This document shows positions 1 to 9,576 of a stretch of DNA of 64,000 nt, in pieces (position 1 is the first letter of the stretch; each line of letters opens with the position of its first letter). Origin of the DNA: Charina bottae (Eukaryota; Chordata; Lepidosauria; Squamata; Charinaidae). A program made the translations under genes and the position numbers. The stretch lies in contig JALMGJ010000019.1 in the NCBI GenBank assembly GCA_023362775.1, positions 5,564,001 to 5,628,000 on the forward strand, in the 5' to 3' direction. The notes beneath the pieces are model-generated. The model did not search any database and was not told the origin of the DNA. It was given only the letters and a program-made list of their open reading frames with translations.

Positions 1-406
1 ACAAATGGATCATCAAATAAATCAACCCAGAGTTCTCATTCAAGGCACAAATGGCCAGGCTCAAATTATTCTACCTGGGACACATTATGCAAAGACCCAG
101 CTCTCTGAAGAAGGCTCTAATGCTGGGAAAGGTGGAAGGAAAGAGAAGAAGAGGATGACCCGCAGAAAGGTGGATGGATTCAGTTAAAATGGTGGTAAGT
201 GTGCCATTGGAAGAAATGAAACGGACAGATTGTCATGGAGAAAATCTATGTGGACACTAAGAGTTGATACCAAGTTGATGTCACATAATCAATCAATATA
301 ATTATAATCAGAAATGGTTTCCAAGTTGAGTTAAACTCTGCGTTGGATTTCCTGTCCAAAATATAAAGTTGTTTTGGACATGAAGTTGTACTTTTAGTGT
401 TTAAAT

Positions 407-674
407 CAGGGGTGGGGAACCTTTTTTCTGCCAAGGGCCATTTATATATTTATAACCGGGGACCGGGGGTGGGTGGGTGGGTGTTTCTGGGATTTCCGTG
501 GACCGGGGGCCGGAGTTTGTGGGCAGAAGCCAATCACAAGCACTGGGGGCGGGGTTTGCGGGTGGGAGCCAATCACGTGGAATGGGCGGGGTTTGTGGGC
601 GGGAGCCCAGCGGGCCTTAGGTGGGAGCCCCACAGGCCTTATATGGCCCACGGGCCTGACGTTGCCCACCCCTG
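407..674. mobile_element. hAT-type MITE, family A copy 1
   Basis: Non-autonomous DNA transposon. Its ends are CAGGGGTGGGG and the matching CCCACCCCTG. It is flanked by the exact 8-bp direct repeat gtttaaat (399-406 and 675-682), the target duplication length of hAT transposases. The interior is GC-rich with repeated GGGAGCC/AATCAC blocks and no coding capacity. A second copy of this family lies at 37954-38200. The family name is not known to me; the hAT assignment rests on end sequence and duplication length. Confidence 0.85.
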
Positions 675-682
675 GTTTAAAT

Positions 683-1084
683 AAAAAAAAATATTATAGG
701 TGTTTTCATGAAGTTCATTCTGGGGACCCAGTTTTTACCTGTTTACCAAAAGCTGTAAAGGACCTCAAATATATTTTCTCACACACACTCTCTTCAAATG
801 TATTTGCCATTTTCTAAAGTTGACTGTTTTCCAAGGTTCCAGCAAGGACTTGCTGATTATTGTCCTTGCTTTTTATTTAAATATTTGATTTATGCACTTG
901 GCATATGTTTCCCTATCAAACATTTGACATCATGCACCATTTTACTCCTGATATGTAATAGCATTTTGAACCTGACAAAATGAAATATTGTTTGTTTAGT
1001 GGTAGCTTAAAAGCTCTTATAATTATAATGCATGGGTGGAAGAACCATATGTAAAAGTAGATACCTCTATGTATCTTCTAATGG
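683..1084. other. No recognisable feature
   Basis: AT-rich sequence. I see no coding region, repeat boundary or RNA motif I can support. Confidence 0.5.
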
Positions 1085-1240
1085 CAACAATATGGAAGTG
1101 GTTTACCACTGTGGTCTTCCACATTTTTTTTCAACTAAGTCTCGCCTACAACCCTGCTATTCTTTGGTGGTTGCCCATCCAAGTACTAATGACATCTGAC
1201 TCTGCTTAGCTTTTGAGGTCAATGAAGCTGATGGCTGACA
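1085..1240 (-). mobile_element. 5S-rRNA-derived SINE fragment, copy 1
   Basis: On the minus strand, 1145-1218 resembles the 3' half of 5S rRNA: GCTAAGCAGAGTC, then TTAGTACTTGGATGGGCAACC, then a GTAGGC end. These correspond to the conserved 5S internal control region and terminal stem. The flank at 1085-1140 holds the degenerate 'aagtggtttaccactg' block found in SINE bodies. It is too diverged and truncated to be a 5S gene. Related pieces lie at 2915-3035 and 51195-51345. Confidence 0.6.
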
Positions 1241-1290
1241 GAGTCATCTACACAATTTCAGTGAGTCATTTTGGAATAAACTACATAAAG

Positions 1291-1299
1291 ATAGATGAT

Positions 1300-1366
<67 letters not shown>

Positions 1367-1370
1367 GATA
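1291..1370. repeat. (GATA)n microsatellite
   Basis: About 17 tandem GATA units followed by a short GACA stretch. It directly abuts the left end of the PLE-derived inverted pair at 1381. Confidence 0.95.
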
Positions 1371-1460
1371 GACAGACAGATGCCAATCGAAGAGAATATT
1401 TGTAGCTCAGGGTTGAACTGTGGAGTCCATGGTGCTCTCTGAGCCTTGTTGTTTTCTTGC

Positions 1461-1495
1461 AGACGTTTCATTGCCAGGCTAGGCAACATCTTCAG
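1461..1495 (-). ncRNA. Hammerhead-ribozyme-like core, family 2, left arm
   Basis: On the minus strand it reads CTGAAGA, a hairpin (GTTGCC / GGCAAT), then GAAAC and GTC. These match the hammerhead core CUGANGA, stem II, GAAA and a GUC cleavage triplet. Stem III would be the self-complementary ACGU, too short to close as a monomer, as reported for PLE hammerheads that act as dimers. Flanking GCA and TGC can form the start of stem I. One extra base (U) lies between CUGAAGA and stem II. Activity is not shown. Confidence 0.6.
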
Positions 1496-1531
1496 TGCGA
1501 AAAGGGAGTGGGACTTGCTCTCTGTTTATAT

Positions 1532-1865
1532 AGGTAAAGGTTCCTCCCCACACACATTTGTGCAGTCGTGTCCGACTCTAGGGGCCGGTGCTCATCTCCG
1601 TTTGTTAGCCGAAGAGCCAGCGTTGTCCAAAGACGCTTCCACGGTCATGTGGCCGGCATGATGCGTGCAGAACGCTGTTACCATCCCACCGAAGTGGTAC
1701 CTATTCATCTACTTGCATTTGCATGCTTTTGAATTGCTAGGTTGGCAAGAGCTGGGGCGAGTGCGGGAGCTCACTCCGCATGCAGGGCTAGGGATTCGAA
1801 CCTCCGAACTTGCGATCTTCCGATCAACAAGCCTGGCATCTTACCCGCTGAGCCACCACACCCCT
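1532..1865 (-). mobile_element. Sauria-type SINE, near full length
   Basis: On the minus strand it starts with a tRNA-like head (GTGGTGGCTCAGCGGGTAAG, A-box-like; GGTTCGAATCC, B box). It continues through the conserved body (AAGCATGCAAATGCAAGTAGATGAATAGG) and ends in AACCTTTACC, the tail shared with BovB LINEs. It is flanked by an 11-bp duplication, tctgtttatat (1521-1531 and 1866-1876). It inserted between the two PLE arms and is therefore younger than that pair. Confidence 0.93.
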
Positions 1866-1980
1866 TCTGTTTATATCCTATATATATATATAAACATATA
1901 TACACACAGAGAGCATATAAACAGAGAGAATATAAACAGAGGGTATATAAACAGAGAGCAAGTCCCACTCCCTTTTCACA

Positions 1981-2016
1981 CTGAAGATGTTGCCTAGCCT
2001 GGCAATGAAACATCTG
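1981..2016 (+). ncRNA. Hammerhead-ribozyme-like core, family 2, right arm
   Basis: Reads CTGAAGATGTTGCC, loop, GGCAATGAAACATC. It is the inverted partner of 1461-1495. The stem III/cleavage region has decayed from ACGTC to ACATC, so this copy is less likely to be active. Confidence 0.55.
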
Positions 2017-2054
2017 CAAGAAAAAAACAAGGCTCAGAGAGGACCATGGACTCC

Positions 2055-2058
<4 letters not shown>

Positions 2059-2112
<54 letters not shown>

Positions 2113-2131
2113 TAGACAGACAGACAGACAG
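2059..2131. repeat. (CAGA)n microsatellite
   Basis: About 18 tandem CAGA units with one TAGA interruption, starting exactly where the right PLE arm ends. Confidence 0.95.
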
Positions 2132-2133
2132 AA

Positions 2134-2914
2134 AAAATCATTTCTGAGTCTTTTAATTGGTGAAAAAAATTAAATCATCACTCAGAGTAAACATGGCAAA
2201 CATTTCTTGCCAATCTATATTAAATGTATGAAAACTGAACCTGGAATACTGTCTTGGAAGAAAATATGTAGCATAAGAAAAAGAGGAAAATTGGAAAAGA
2301 ATAGGTCTAGCTTTCCGACATGCTCTTTTGCTTCCTAATTTTCTGCAACATCCTTGCATTTCACAACAGATGAATAATGCCAAAACATTCTTTCTGCAGC
2401 CTGCTGCTAATGCAGTATTTTGTCTCAGCACTAACACTAATTGAAACAAATAATTAGAAAGTCCAGGAGAGGTAACAGTTAAGAAATTAATTTAGCAAGA
2501 CATATTTCAATAAGCTGACAGTAGATACAATAAAGCTACTTCTCCTTCTTCTGAAATGACTTGTCAGCAAGGGAAAAAAATCAATGTTACTCTTAGGTAT
2601 TAAATAATTTTTGCATACTGCATGTGGCCTGTGGTTAGCGGTAGTTGGCTGTGTGTCCTTGATTTATCAGCCTTAGGTTATACTGTAGAGTCTAGTTGTC
2701 TTCTATCTGCAAGGTCTTCCAATCTACATCCATATAAAAGGGAGAAGATAAAGGCTTTCAATTTGTTCATGAACTTCAACAAAAGCTCCTAGAGAATATA
2801 CTGAACAGACACATGAGTTACTTGGACTCCCCCCTTCCCCAATGAAATATGCTCTAATTCTTTTTTTAAATTAGATCAAAAGTAAAGACAACCTCAAGTC
2901 AAGGTCAGTAATTG
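2134..2914. other. No recognisable feature
   Basis: AT-rich unique-looking sequence. The short minus-strand open frame at 2153-2449 has no motif I recognise. Confidence 0.5.
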
Positions 2915-3035
2915 GCATGATAAAGAAATGTTTTACTATTGTCTTCTTCTGGTAAATTTTCTTGACTTCCCAGATTATCCTACAGCCCTGCGGTTTCCTG
3001 GAGCTTTTCCATCCAAATCCTAACCAGGTGCATTG
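2915..3035 (-). mobile_element. 5S-rRNA-derived SINE fragment, copy 2
   Basis: The minus strand reads ACCTGGTTAGGATTTGGATGGAAAAGC and then CCGCAGGGCTGTAGG. This parallels the 5S 3' half (CCTGGTTAGTACTTGGATGGG ... GGTGCTGTAGG). A diverged SINE body follows on the minus strand. Truncated and degenerate. Confidence 0.5.
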
Positions 3036-3889
3036 AATGTATTATATATTTAAAGCAATTGCATAACTGCTTATCTTTAACCAAACTCTGAGTGGCTTAC
3101 AATCAAGAATAAAACAATATATACACAATAAAAGCAAGAAACAATAAAACCAGAAAAACTGAACAACCTGCCACCGCAGCCATATCTCCCTGATGCAACC
3201 CACACATTCTCTCCATTCTAAACTCACCTTATCCCCATGCTTGGTGGAAGAGACAGTTCTTAAGTTCTCTCTTGAAGGTTAAAAGGGGAGGGGGCTGTTG
3301 GATCTCATGGTTAGCTTTCATTTTTATATCAGTCAAGGTCGCCCCTCCTATTTCCAAGCAGATCCATTATTATTATCCTGTCACTAATGCGGTGAGTTAT
3401 ATTTATTTCAGGAAGTCATAAGTTTTCCAGTCATGCATTCAGGGGTGGATCTCTAGATGTATGATTTTGCCTAGGGAAAGGGATGTGGGTTTTTCATTTT
3501 AGCAGAACACAATATAAATGTAAAACTCTGCTTAACAGTAAAATGGAGGTGGACCCTGACTCCGTTTTTCAGTGGCTTTGAAATCCCCACTAAGGTTGTT
3601 GAAAACCAACTTCATATTTCCCTGCAATTTGGAAAACACATAGAAGCTATAATATAAGATTCCAGTCCCTGAACCCATTATTTGAAGGAGGGTGGCTTGG
3701 GAGAAGGTCCATCAGAATGTAGAGATCTACGGTTCAGATCCTGAGCAAGGGATATTGTTTTACACGTTCCATCCAAATATGAAAACCAAAAGAAATAATG
3801 GGGGTGGGGGTGGAAGAAGGAACCATAGGGAATTAGCCAGCATATTAATGGGAACGTAAAAAGTATTTTTTAGCATTTAGCAATAAAAA
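3036..3889. other. No firm feature; possible LINE 3' trace at 3043-3150
   Basis: The stretch around 3088-3130 (gagtggcttacaatcaag, then aataaaacaatata) resembles the region next to LINE 3' tails in reptiles but is too short to classify. The remainder shows nothing I can support. Confidence 0.3.
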
Positions 3890-4149
3890 GCAGCTCAGTG
3901 GGTAAGACGCCAGGCTTGTCGATCGGAAGATCGCAAGTTTGGAGGTTCGAATCCCTAGCCGTGCGTGCGGAGTGAGCTCCCGCACTCACCCCAGCTCTTG
4001 CCAACCTAGCAATTCAAAAGCATGCAAATGCAAGTAGATGAATAGGTACCACTTCGGTGGGTAGGTAACAGCGTTCCGCACGCGTCATGCTGGCCACATG
4101 ACCGTGGACAGGACTGCACAAATGTGCGGGGGGAACCTTTTTTTTTTAA
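3890..4149 (+). mobile_element. Sauria-type SINE, internally deleted
   Basis: tRNA-like head with GCTCAGTGGGTAAGACGCC and the B box GGTTCGAATCC, the conserved AAGCATGCAAATGC body, and a GGGGGGAACCTTTTT tail. About 70 bases between 'accgtgga' and 'ctgcacaaatgtg' are missing compared with the copies at 7215 and 18436. Confidence 0.9.
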
Positions 4150-4288
4150 TAAAAAACAAACAAGAGTTATGCTTTGCTCTCTACCATTATTACAGTAATA
4201 TATTCAAGGCAGTGTAACAAAGTAGCTGCAATCTTGTTTTTTTTTTTTCCCATTGTATTATTTACTGGTTTAGATTGATCAGCTTAAC

Positions 4289-4290
<2 letters not shown>

Positions 4291-4341
<51 letters not shown>
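4291..4341. repeat. (CT)n microsatellite
   Basis: About 25 CT dinucleotides. Confidence 0.97.
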
Positions 4342-4345
<4 letters not shown>

Positions 4346-4771
4346 GGTGTTCTATATGTTTTATGTTTTCTTCCTGCAGCAAAGCAGCCTTTTCTATCTT
4401 TTTCAGGTGGTGTAACAAAATGTTACTGAAGAAGAAAATATTCGGTTATATTATATATAATAAGGGTTAAGAAGGGACTCAAATATTCTTACTAAAATAT
4501 ATGGCTACAATTACCACTGATAATAGCTACAAGTATACAGTTAAATACAACTCTATGGCAACAACATTTTCCTCTTTGTGAGTCAACAGGGGATGTAGAT
4601 TAGTTCCATTTCAACAATCTTAACTAAAGGCGTATTCTGACAAGAGAAAATACTTGTTTGCACTCAGCCTAGAATTAAAATCTGGGCCTACTTTGCACTC
4701 AGAAACATTGTATTATTGTTTTCATTACTTAAGGTAGGAAAACTTTCAGTTGAAAGTAATTCTATTCAATA

Positions 4772-5449
4772 CAGGTAGTCCTCCCTTAACAATGGTAATT
4801 GGGACCGGAATTTCCATCGCTAAGCAATGCAGTCATAAAGCACACCATCACATTACCCCATCACTCAGTGACAGCAATCCTGGCAGTCCCTGTTGCCATC
4901 ATTTGTGAGGATCACAGGCTGTTAAGCGAGGACCTCACGTGACCGCAACTTGCGACTTCCTGCCAGATTCCCACAAGCAGATTCCCACAAGCAAAGTCAA
5001 TGGGGAAGCTGTCAAGAAGTTGCAAGTCCTGAATGGCTTGCGAGCAGGCCAGCAGATGAGTGAGTGCTATGAAGTGCGGGCAGGTGGGTGGGTGCTGTGG
5101 CGCTTCATGAGAGTAGCTGCGCAGGCTGGCATGTGCTACAGAGTGCAGGGGTGGGGAAGTGGCAGGAGACACTAACCAGAGCAACTTGCAACCTTCCCTG
5201 CTGGCTCCTCAATTGACTTCGCTTGTGGGAAGCTGGCAAGGAAGGTCGCAAGTGGCGATCACATGACCGCAGGATGCTGCAACTGTAATAATTGTGAGCT
5301 GGTTGCCAAGCACCCGAATCACAATCACATGATCGCTGGGGTGCTGCAATGGCTGGAATTTGGAGGACTCGTCATAAGTACCACTCATTCAGTGCTGTCA
5401 CAACTTCTAAAGGTCACTGAATGAGTGGTCATTAACCAAAGACTACCTG
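4772..5449. mobile_element. TA-flanked Tigger-like MITE
   Basis: Inverted ends CAGGTAGTCCTCCCTTAAC and (opposite strand) CAGGTAGTCTTTGGTTAATG are flanked by TA on both sides (4770-4771 and 5450-5451), as in Tc1/mariner-superfamily insertions. The interior has diverged 'gaccgcaactt / cgcaagtggcgatcacatgaccgca' blocks and no transposase frame. Related to the element at 54667-55139. A small internal tandem duplication (gattcccacaagca twice) lies near 4966-4994. Confidence 0.8.
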
Positions 5450-5898
5450 TAGCACCATTGCTACAAATACTTACCAAGAATTTATTTATCCTGATTCATC
5501 CAAAAAGATGAATCTTTGTAGACATAGCTTGGAGTTGGGATTAGTGAACATTGAATTTTCATGCATTAATTCAGCTGCATGTATGTTGAATGACATGACT
5601 ACAACATTTGAGGAGAAGGAGGAGGAAATGAAAAAGAAATGAGGTAACACCTTGGGTTCGATTTTGGAAAATTTCTGGGCATCAAGAAACTATCTATTCT
5701 TCTCCACCTGCACTGTGGAATTCAGAAACAGACTCCTCTCTTGTGAAGAAATGCTGAGTAACTAGAGCTAGGCACAACAGGATTTGGCGATAGAGAAACT
5801 GGGTGCAGAATTCTAATTTTTTTCAGGGGAAAGAGGAATTCTCCAAAAGTTTGTCAGGGAGAAGGACTTTCCTTTAGAAGCGATAGTAGCTCTGCTAC

Positions 5899-5899
5899 A

Positions 5900-5956
<57 letters not shown>
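5899..5956. repeat. (TATC)n microsatellite
   Basis: About 14 TATC units. Confidence 0.97.
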
Positions 5957-5957
<1 letters not shown>

Positions 5958-5986
5958 ATGCTGGTCTATGATGGAAAGGAAGATTT

Positions 5987-6005
5987 GATTTTGACGTTGG
6001 AATCT

Positions 6006-6057
<52 letters not shown>

Positions 6058-6103
6058 AGAGAAGATTCCAATGTCAAAATCATATATATATATATATATA
6101 TAT
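5987..6103. repeat. AT-core hairpin with inverted 22-bp arms
   Basis: gattttgacgttggaatctt (from 5987) is repeated inverted at 6061-6081 around a (TA)n tract. A second (TA)n follows at 6082-6103. The structure could extrude as a cruciform. Confidence 0.85.
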
Positions 6104-6106
6104 GAT

Positions 6107-7203
6107 ATAAGATAACCTCAATAAGAATTACAGCCATTTTAGTGATAACAGTAAAGCCTCTGAGATATGGAAGATATATTCAAAGGCAAAAGGTGCTTCA
6201 GAACCTGTGGGGTCCTAACAGTTTATTTATCAGCAACTGTGTAAAGTAAAAACACCTTTTCTTAGAATTGCACAGGTGTCTTCTGAAGTTACAGCACTAT
6301 CATGGGAAAAAATGTGTCCCCTGGGCCGGCTTTGCACAGTTGTATCCTGCTGTTTTCTGGAATGCACCAGCTAGCTACAAATCATTAAGGCTATCAAGGA
6401 GGATCAGAACATCATTTTGCCGGCAAAACATCCTATCTCCACAGTAAGGGATGGGTTCTGCAGGTACAGCTTCTGTGTTATGTGCATGATTATATTAGAA
6501 AGTATAGATATGACACCTGTGCATTTGCTAGTTTGTCTCATATGGTTACTTATATCAATTTATGATCAGTGTAGGTTTCAAATACAGCCTTAAAAGTTAA
6601 CAAAAATATAAGAGTTCAATTTTCCATTTTCCATCCTGAGATGACTGTTTAAAAAATGAACCTTTGTTTAGAAAAACAAAAAAGGATACTGAATCTGGCT
6701 TACAGGGGATTGGCATTTTAGAGAACTTCAAATTACTCTTTCCACAGTCAGCTGAACAAGTCTCTTGCTATTACAAAACTTTCTCCTCTGAATGCTTCAT
6801 TGATGTTCTCCATTTCATAATCAATGAGGTGGAATGCTTTTTGAATTGATATAAAGAGAATCCTTTAGACAAAAAAACCAGAGCTTTGATGGGATTTTTT
6901 TCCCCTCCAAATCCATAAATTGGGTGGACTACCATCATCCTGAGACACATCTGGAGCATTGAATTTGGCCTTCGCAGCAAGTTAGGCAGCCTTTGTAACC
7001 TTAATTCTTATTTCTTAGTTCTTCCCGTTGTTTAAAAGTAGTTGGCTAAAGTGGCTTTGCCTGAGAAGAAGGTTTTAGATAAACCTATAGTGTATCACCA
7101 AATTAACATCCCAGCAAGTATAATAAGAGCCAAGAGCTTATCCTGCCATGAAAAATAAAAGTGACTACTGAGATGTTCTAAAGCCAGAATAATAAGTACC
7201 ATG
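6107..7203. other. No recognisable feature
   Basis: No coding signature or repeat family identified. Confidence 0.5.
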
Positions 7204-7214
7204 TATCCATTACT

Positions 7215-7437
7215 CCAGCTCTTGCCAACCTAGCAATTCGAAAGCATGCAAATGCAAGTAGATGAATAGGTACCACTTCGGTGGGTAGGTAACAGCGTTC
7301 CGCGCATGTCATGCGGCCACATGACCGTGGAAGCGTCTTCGGACAACGCTGGCTCTTCGGCTAACAAACGGAGATGAGCACCGGCCCCTAGAGTCGGACA
7401 TGACTGCACAAATGTGCGGGGGGTACCTTTACCTTTT
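7215..7437 (+). mobile_element. Sauria-type SINE, 5'-truncated
   Basis: Begins inside the body at 'ccagctcttgccaacctagc', lacks the tRNA-like head and ends in GGTACCTTTACCTTTT. It is flanked by the 11-bp duplication tatccattact (7204-7214 and 7438-7448), showing that truncation happened at insertion. Confidence 0.93.
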
Positions 7438-7448
7438 TATCCATTACT

Positions 7449-8448
7449 TTGTTGTCAAGCCGGGGTCAGGGGGGGAGGAACTGAGAAAATTATGCTTTAT
7501 TCCATTCTCAAATGGAGTAAAGCAAAATAATTGTCATGGAAAGGACTTTACAAGGAATTCCCTTCTCCATGTAATGGGGAGGGGGGAGGAAAAATGTAGA
7601 TATAGGATTAGTGTTATTGATAAATTGGATAATTTGTTACCAGGGATAATGTTACTAGGGTAGTTTTCCTTATACCTCCATTGTTGAAATGTCTTCCTGA
7701 TTGCCAAGGAAATATTCAGCCACTGAATTATTATCACTGTCAACCTGCCAGTCCAAAGCTTGCTGGGATAATTGGCCCCAACCTGATAACCTTTCCCAAA
7801 TATAGCTGATTGTGCTATATTTTTGTCACTCTTGGAGGAACCTTTGATCCTACCTTTCAAAACCTACTTATCCCTTGTGGCAACCTTTTGGAAAAGAGTT
7901 CTAACTCAAGAAGCCAAGAAGCTCTCCAAGTCGTTATTTTTTTAAAAAAAAAAATTCTTCCCATACCTTAGGAGAACCCCAGTTATTCCTTTGGTCACAT
8001 CTTTGAATCTCTTTGCTCCTTTGAAATCCAGGAATTGTCCTGAGTTGACCCTCTCTGCTCTATCCTGGTGTGTAACCCCATTAACAGTTCCAAAGTCTTT
8101 GCTTGTTTCCTTGTTATCTTCTGTCCTACAGCATCAGTGCAAAAAGTATGGTTAGTGGGGGTATACATGAGGTGAGCAAATATCTCTTTTGTGGCCCCAA
8201 GGACTCTCCTACCTAGAATCTTTGGGAATTTCTGGAGTTCTAAGAGGCAAAATAGGTACCTAGGGTTTCTTAAATCTCCTAAACCACCCTCTCCAAATAG
8301 GCCCAACTCAGTTTTGGAGTGCAAACCTAAAAATGTCACACCAAGCTTTGGCCAGCCCTAAAGTAGTCTGAAGTTGTGCACCTCTGTTCCACATAGATCT
8401 TCTCCTTAACAACCAAAGAGAGATAATCTTATAGCCTTTCCCCATTTC
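7449..8448. other. No recognisable feature
   Basis: Minus-strand open frames at 7534-7860 and 7995-8339 have no recognisable motifs. No repeat family identified. Confidence 0.45.
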
Positions 8449-8456
8449 TTTTTGGT

Positions 8457-8810
8457 TAGGCTGATCATATGTCCTTGAGACAAAAATGGGACATTGGGAT
8501 GGCAAAACGGGATGGGGTCTTATGTAATATTCCATATTCATGAAAAAGACAGGGGTCCCCACCCCCTGGTCCACGCGATTGACTCCCGCCTGCAAACCCC
8601 GCCCTCCTTTGCCACGCGCTGATAGGCGGGAGGGCTTCCTCTTCCAAGCTTCCTCCAATCGGCAGCTCCGGCTCAGATCCTCCTTCCACGCCATTCCTGC
8701 TGGGTTTAAAAAACGTGACAAAATTGAGATTTTTATCAAAACAATGGGACGGTTGAAAAATGCTAAAAAACGGGACTGTCCCGTTCAAAACGGGACGTAT
8801 GGTCAGCCTA
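8457..8810. mobile_element. hAT-type MITE, family B
   Basis: Terminal inverted repeats TAGGCTGATCATATGTCC and, on the opposite strand, TAGGCTGACCATACGTCC (16 of 18 match), with an exact 8-bp duplication tttttggt (8449-8456 and 8811-8818). The subterminal right side carries cgggactgtcccgttcaaaa. The interior is GC-rich with no transposase frame. The minus-strand frames across it (8308-8788) are incidental. Confidence 0.88.
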
Positions 8811-8974
8811 TTTTTGGTAGTTGAACAAAATCCTACTTATGATGGGTGTCTTTTGGAGCAGGTATGGCTGTCCACCGGGAGGAAACAAGGAGAGGAACTG
8901 ATGATATAAACATGACGATGTCATGATTCAAATACTTAATTGTTTCATATGGTTAGTTTATGTATAAGATAACA

Positions 8975-9145
8975 CCCAACCTAACACTGTGACTCTGGGC
9001 AGCTTACAACAAACCAAAGGAAGCCAATATAAAATTATAATAAAATTATAAATTATAAAATTATAAAATTATAAATTATAAAATTATAATTAATTATAAA
9101 TTATATTATAAAATTATAATTAAATTATTAAAATTATAATTAAAA
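8975..9145 (-). repeat. LINE (L2-like) 3' scrap plus AAATTATA-rich array
   Basis: 'tctgggcagcttacaacaaa' at 8995 matches the subterminal motif of other L2-like tails in this window. It leads into about 110 bases of imperfect AAATTATA repeats. Confidence 0.5.
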
Positions 9146-9424
9146 ATCAGACAATTATTAATAGGTCTTTGGGGCTCACATTCATATCCTCCTCTGAATG
9201 GGAACTCTACTCATCCAGGCCCTAGTGCCTGAGGAAAGACACAGGTTTCATCATGGTTTGTTACAGTCACCTATGGTATATTTGCTGTTATTTATCATTA
9301 GTGCTGGGAAAGGGACAGGACCCCATTTCATGACTGGCCAATCTGACAGTAGGTGATTTCATGTAGCACCTGACCACCATGAAGAAACACCCCTGTGGTA
9401 CCACTAGATTGAGATGTTATTGTC

Positions 9425-9576
9425 TCCTTCCTTCCTTCCTTCCTTCCTTCCTTCCTTCCTTCCTTCCTTCCTTCCTTCCTTCCTTCCTTCCTTCTCTCTT
9501 TCTTTCTCTCTTTCTTTCTCTCTTTCTCTCCTTCTCTCTTCTCTCTTCTCTCTTCTCTCTTCTCTCTCTCTCTCTC
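9425..9576. repeat. (CTTC)n grading into (CT)-rich tract
   Basis: About 17 CTTC units followed by CTTT/CTCT variants, a 150-bp pyrimidine strand. Confidence 0.97.

Larger units (their letters stand above)
1381..2058. mobile_element. PLE-like inverted pair, family 2, interrupted by a SINE
   Basis: The left arm (1381-1530, minus strand) and right arm (about 1890-2058, plus strand) are inverted copies of one sequence containing a hammerhead-like core, followed by the GCTCAGAGAGCACCATGGACTCC-type tail. The arms match over about 115 bases with few differences. A Sauria SINE sits between them. The right arm ends at CTCCACAG, while the left arm continues about 35 bases further. Both outer edges fall in GACAGACAGA microsatellite sequence, so the insertion was probably into that repeat. 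No RT or endonuclease frame remains. PLE assignment is inferred from the ribozyme layout and the inverted-end architecture shared with the 35.7-46 kb elements. Confidence 0.6.

Noticed and set aside
1145..1218. Possible 5S rRNA gene
   Set aside because: Only the 3' half is present, with many substitutions. It continues into a SINE body.
1771..2019. Minus-strand 82-codon frame with LCLYTLCLYSLCLYALC repeats
   Set aside because: Produced by the 'atataaacagag' tandem repeats in the right PLE arm. Not a membrane protein.
3890..3960. tRNA-like sequence with A and B boxes (and similar heads at other SINEs)
   Set aside because: These are SINE heads: no full cloverleaf, and each is followed by the SINE body.
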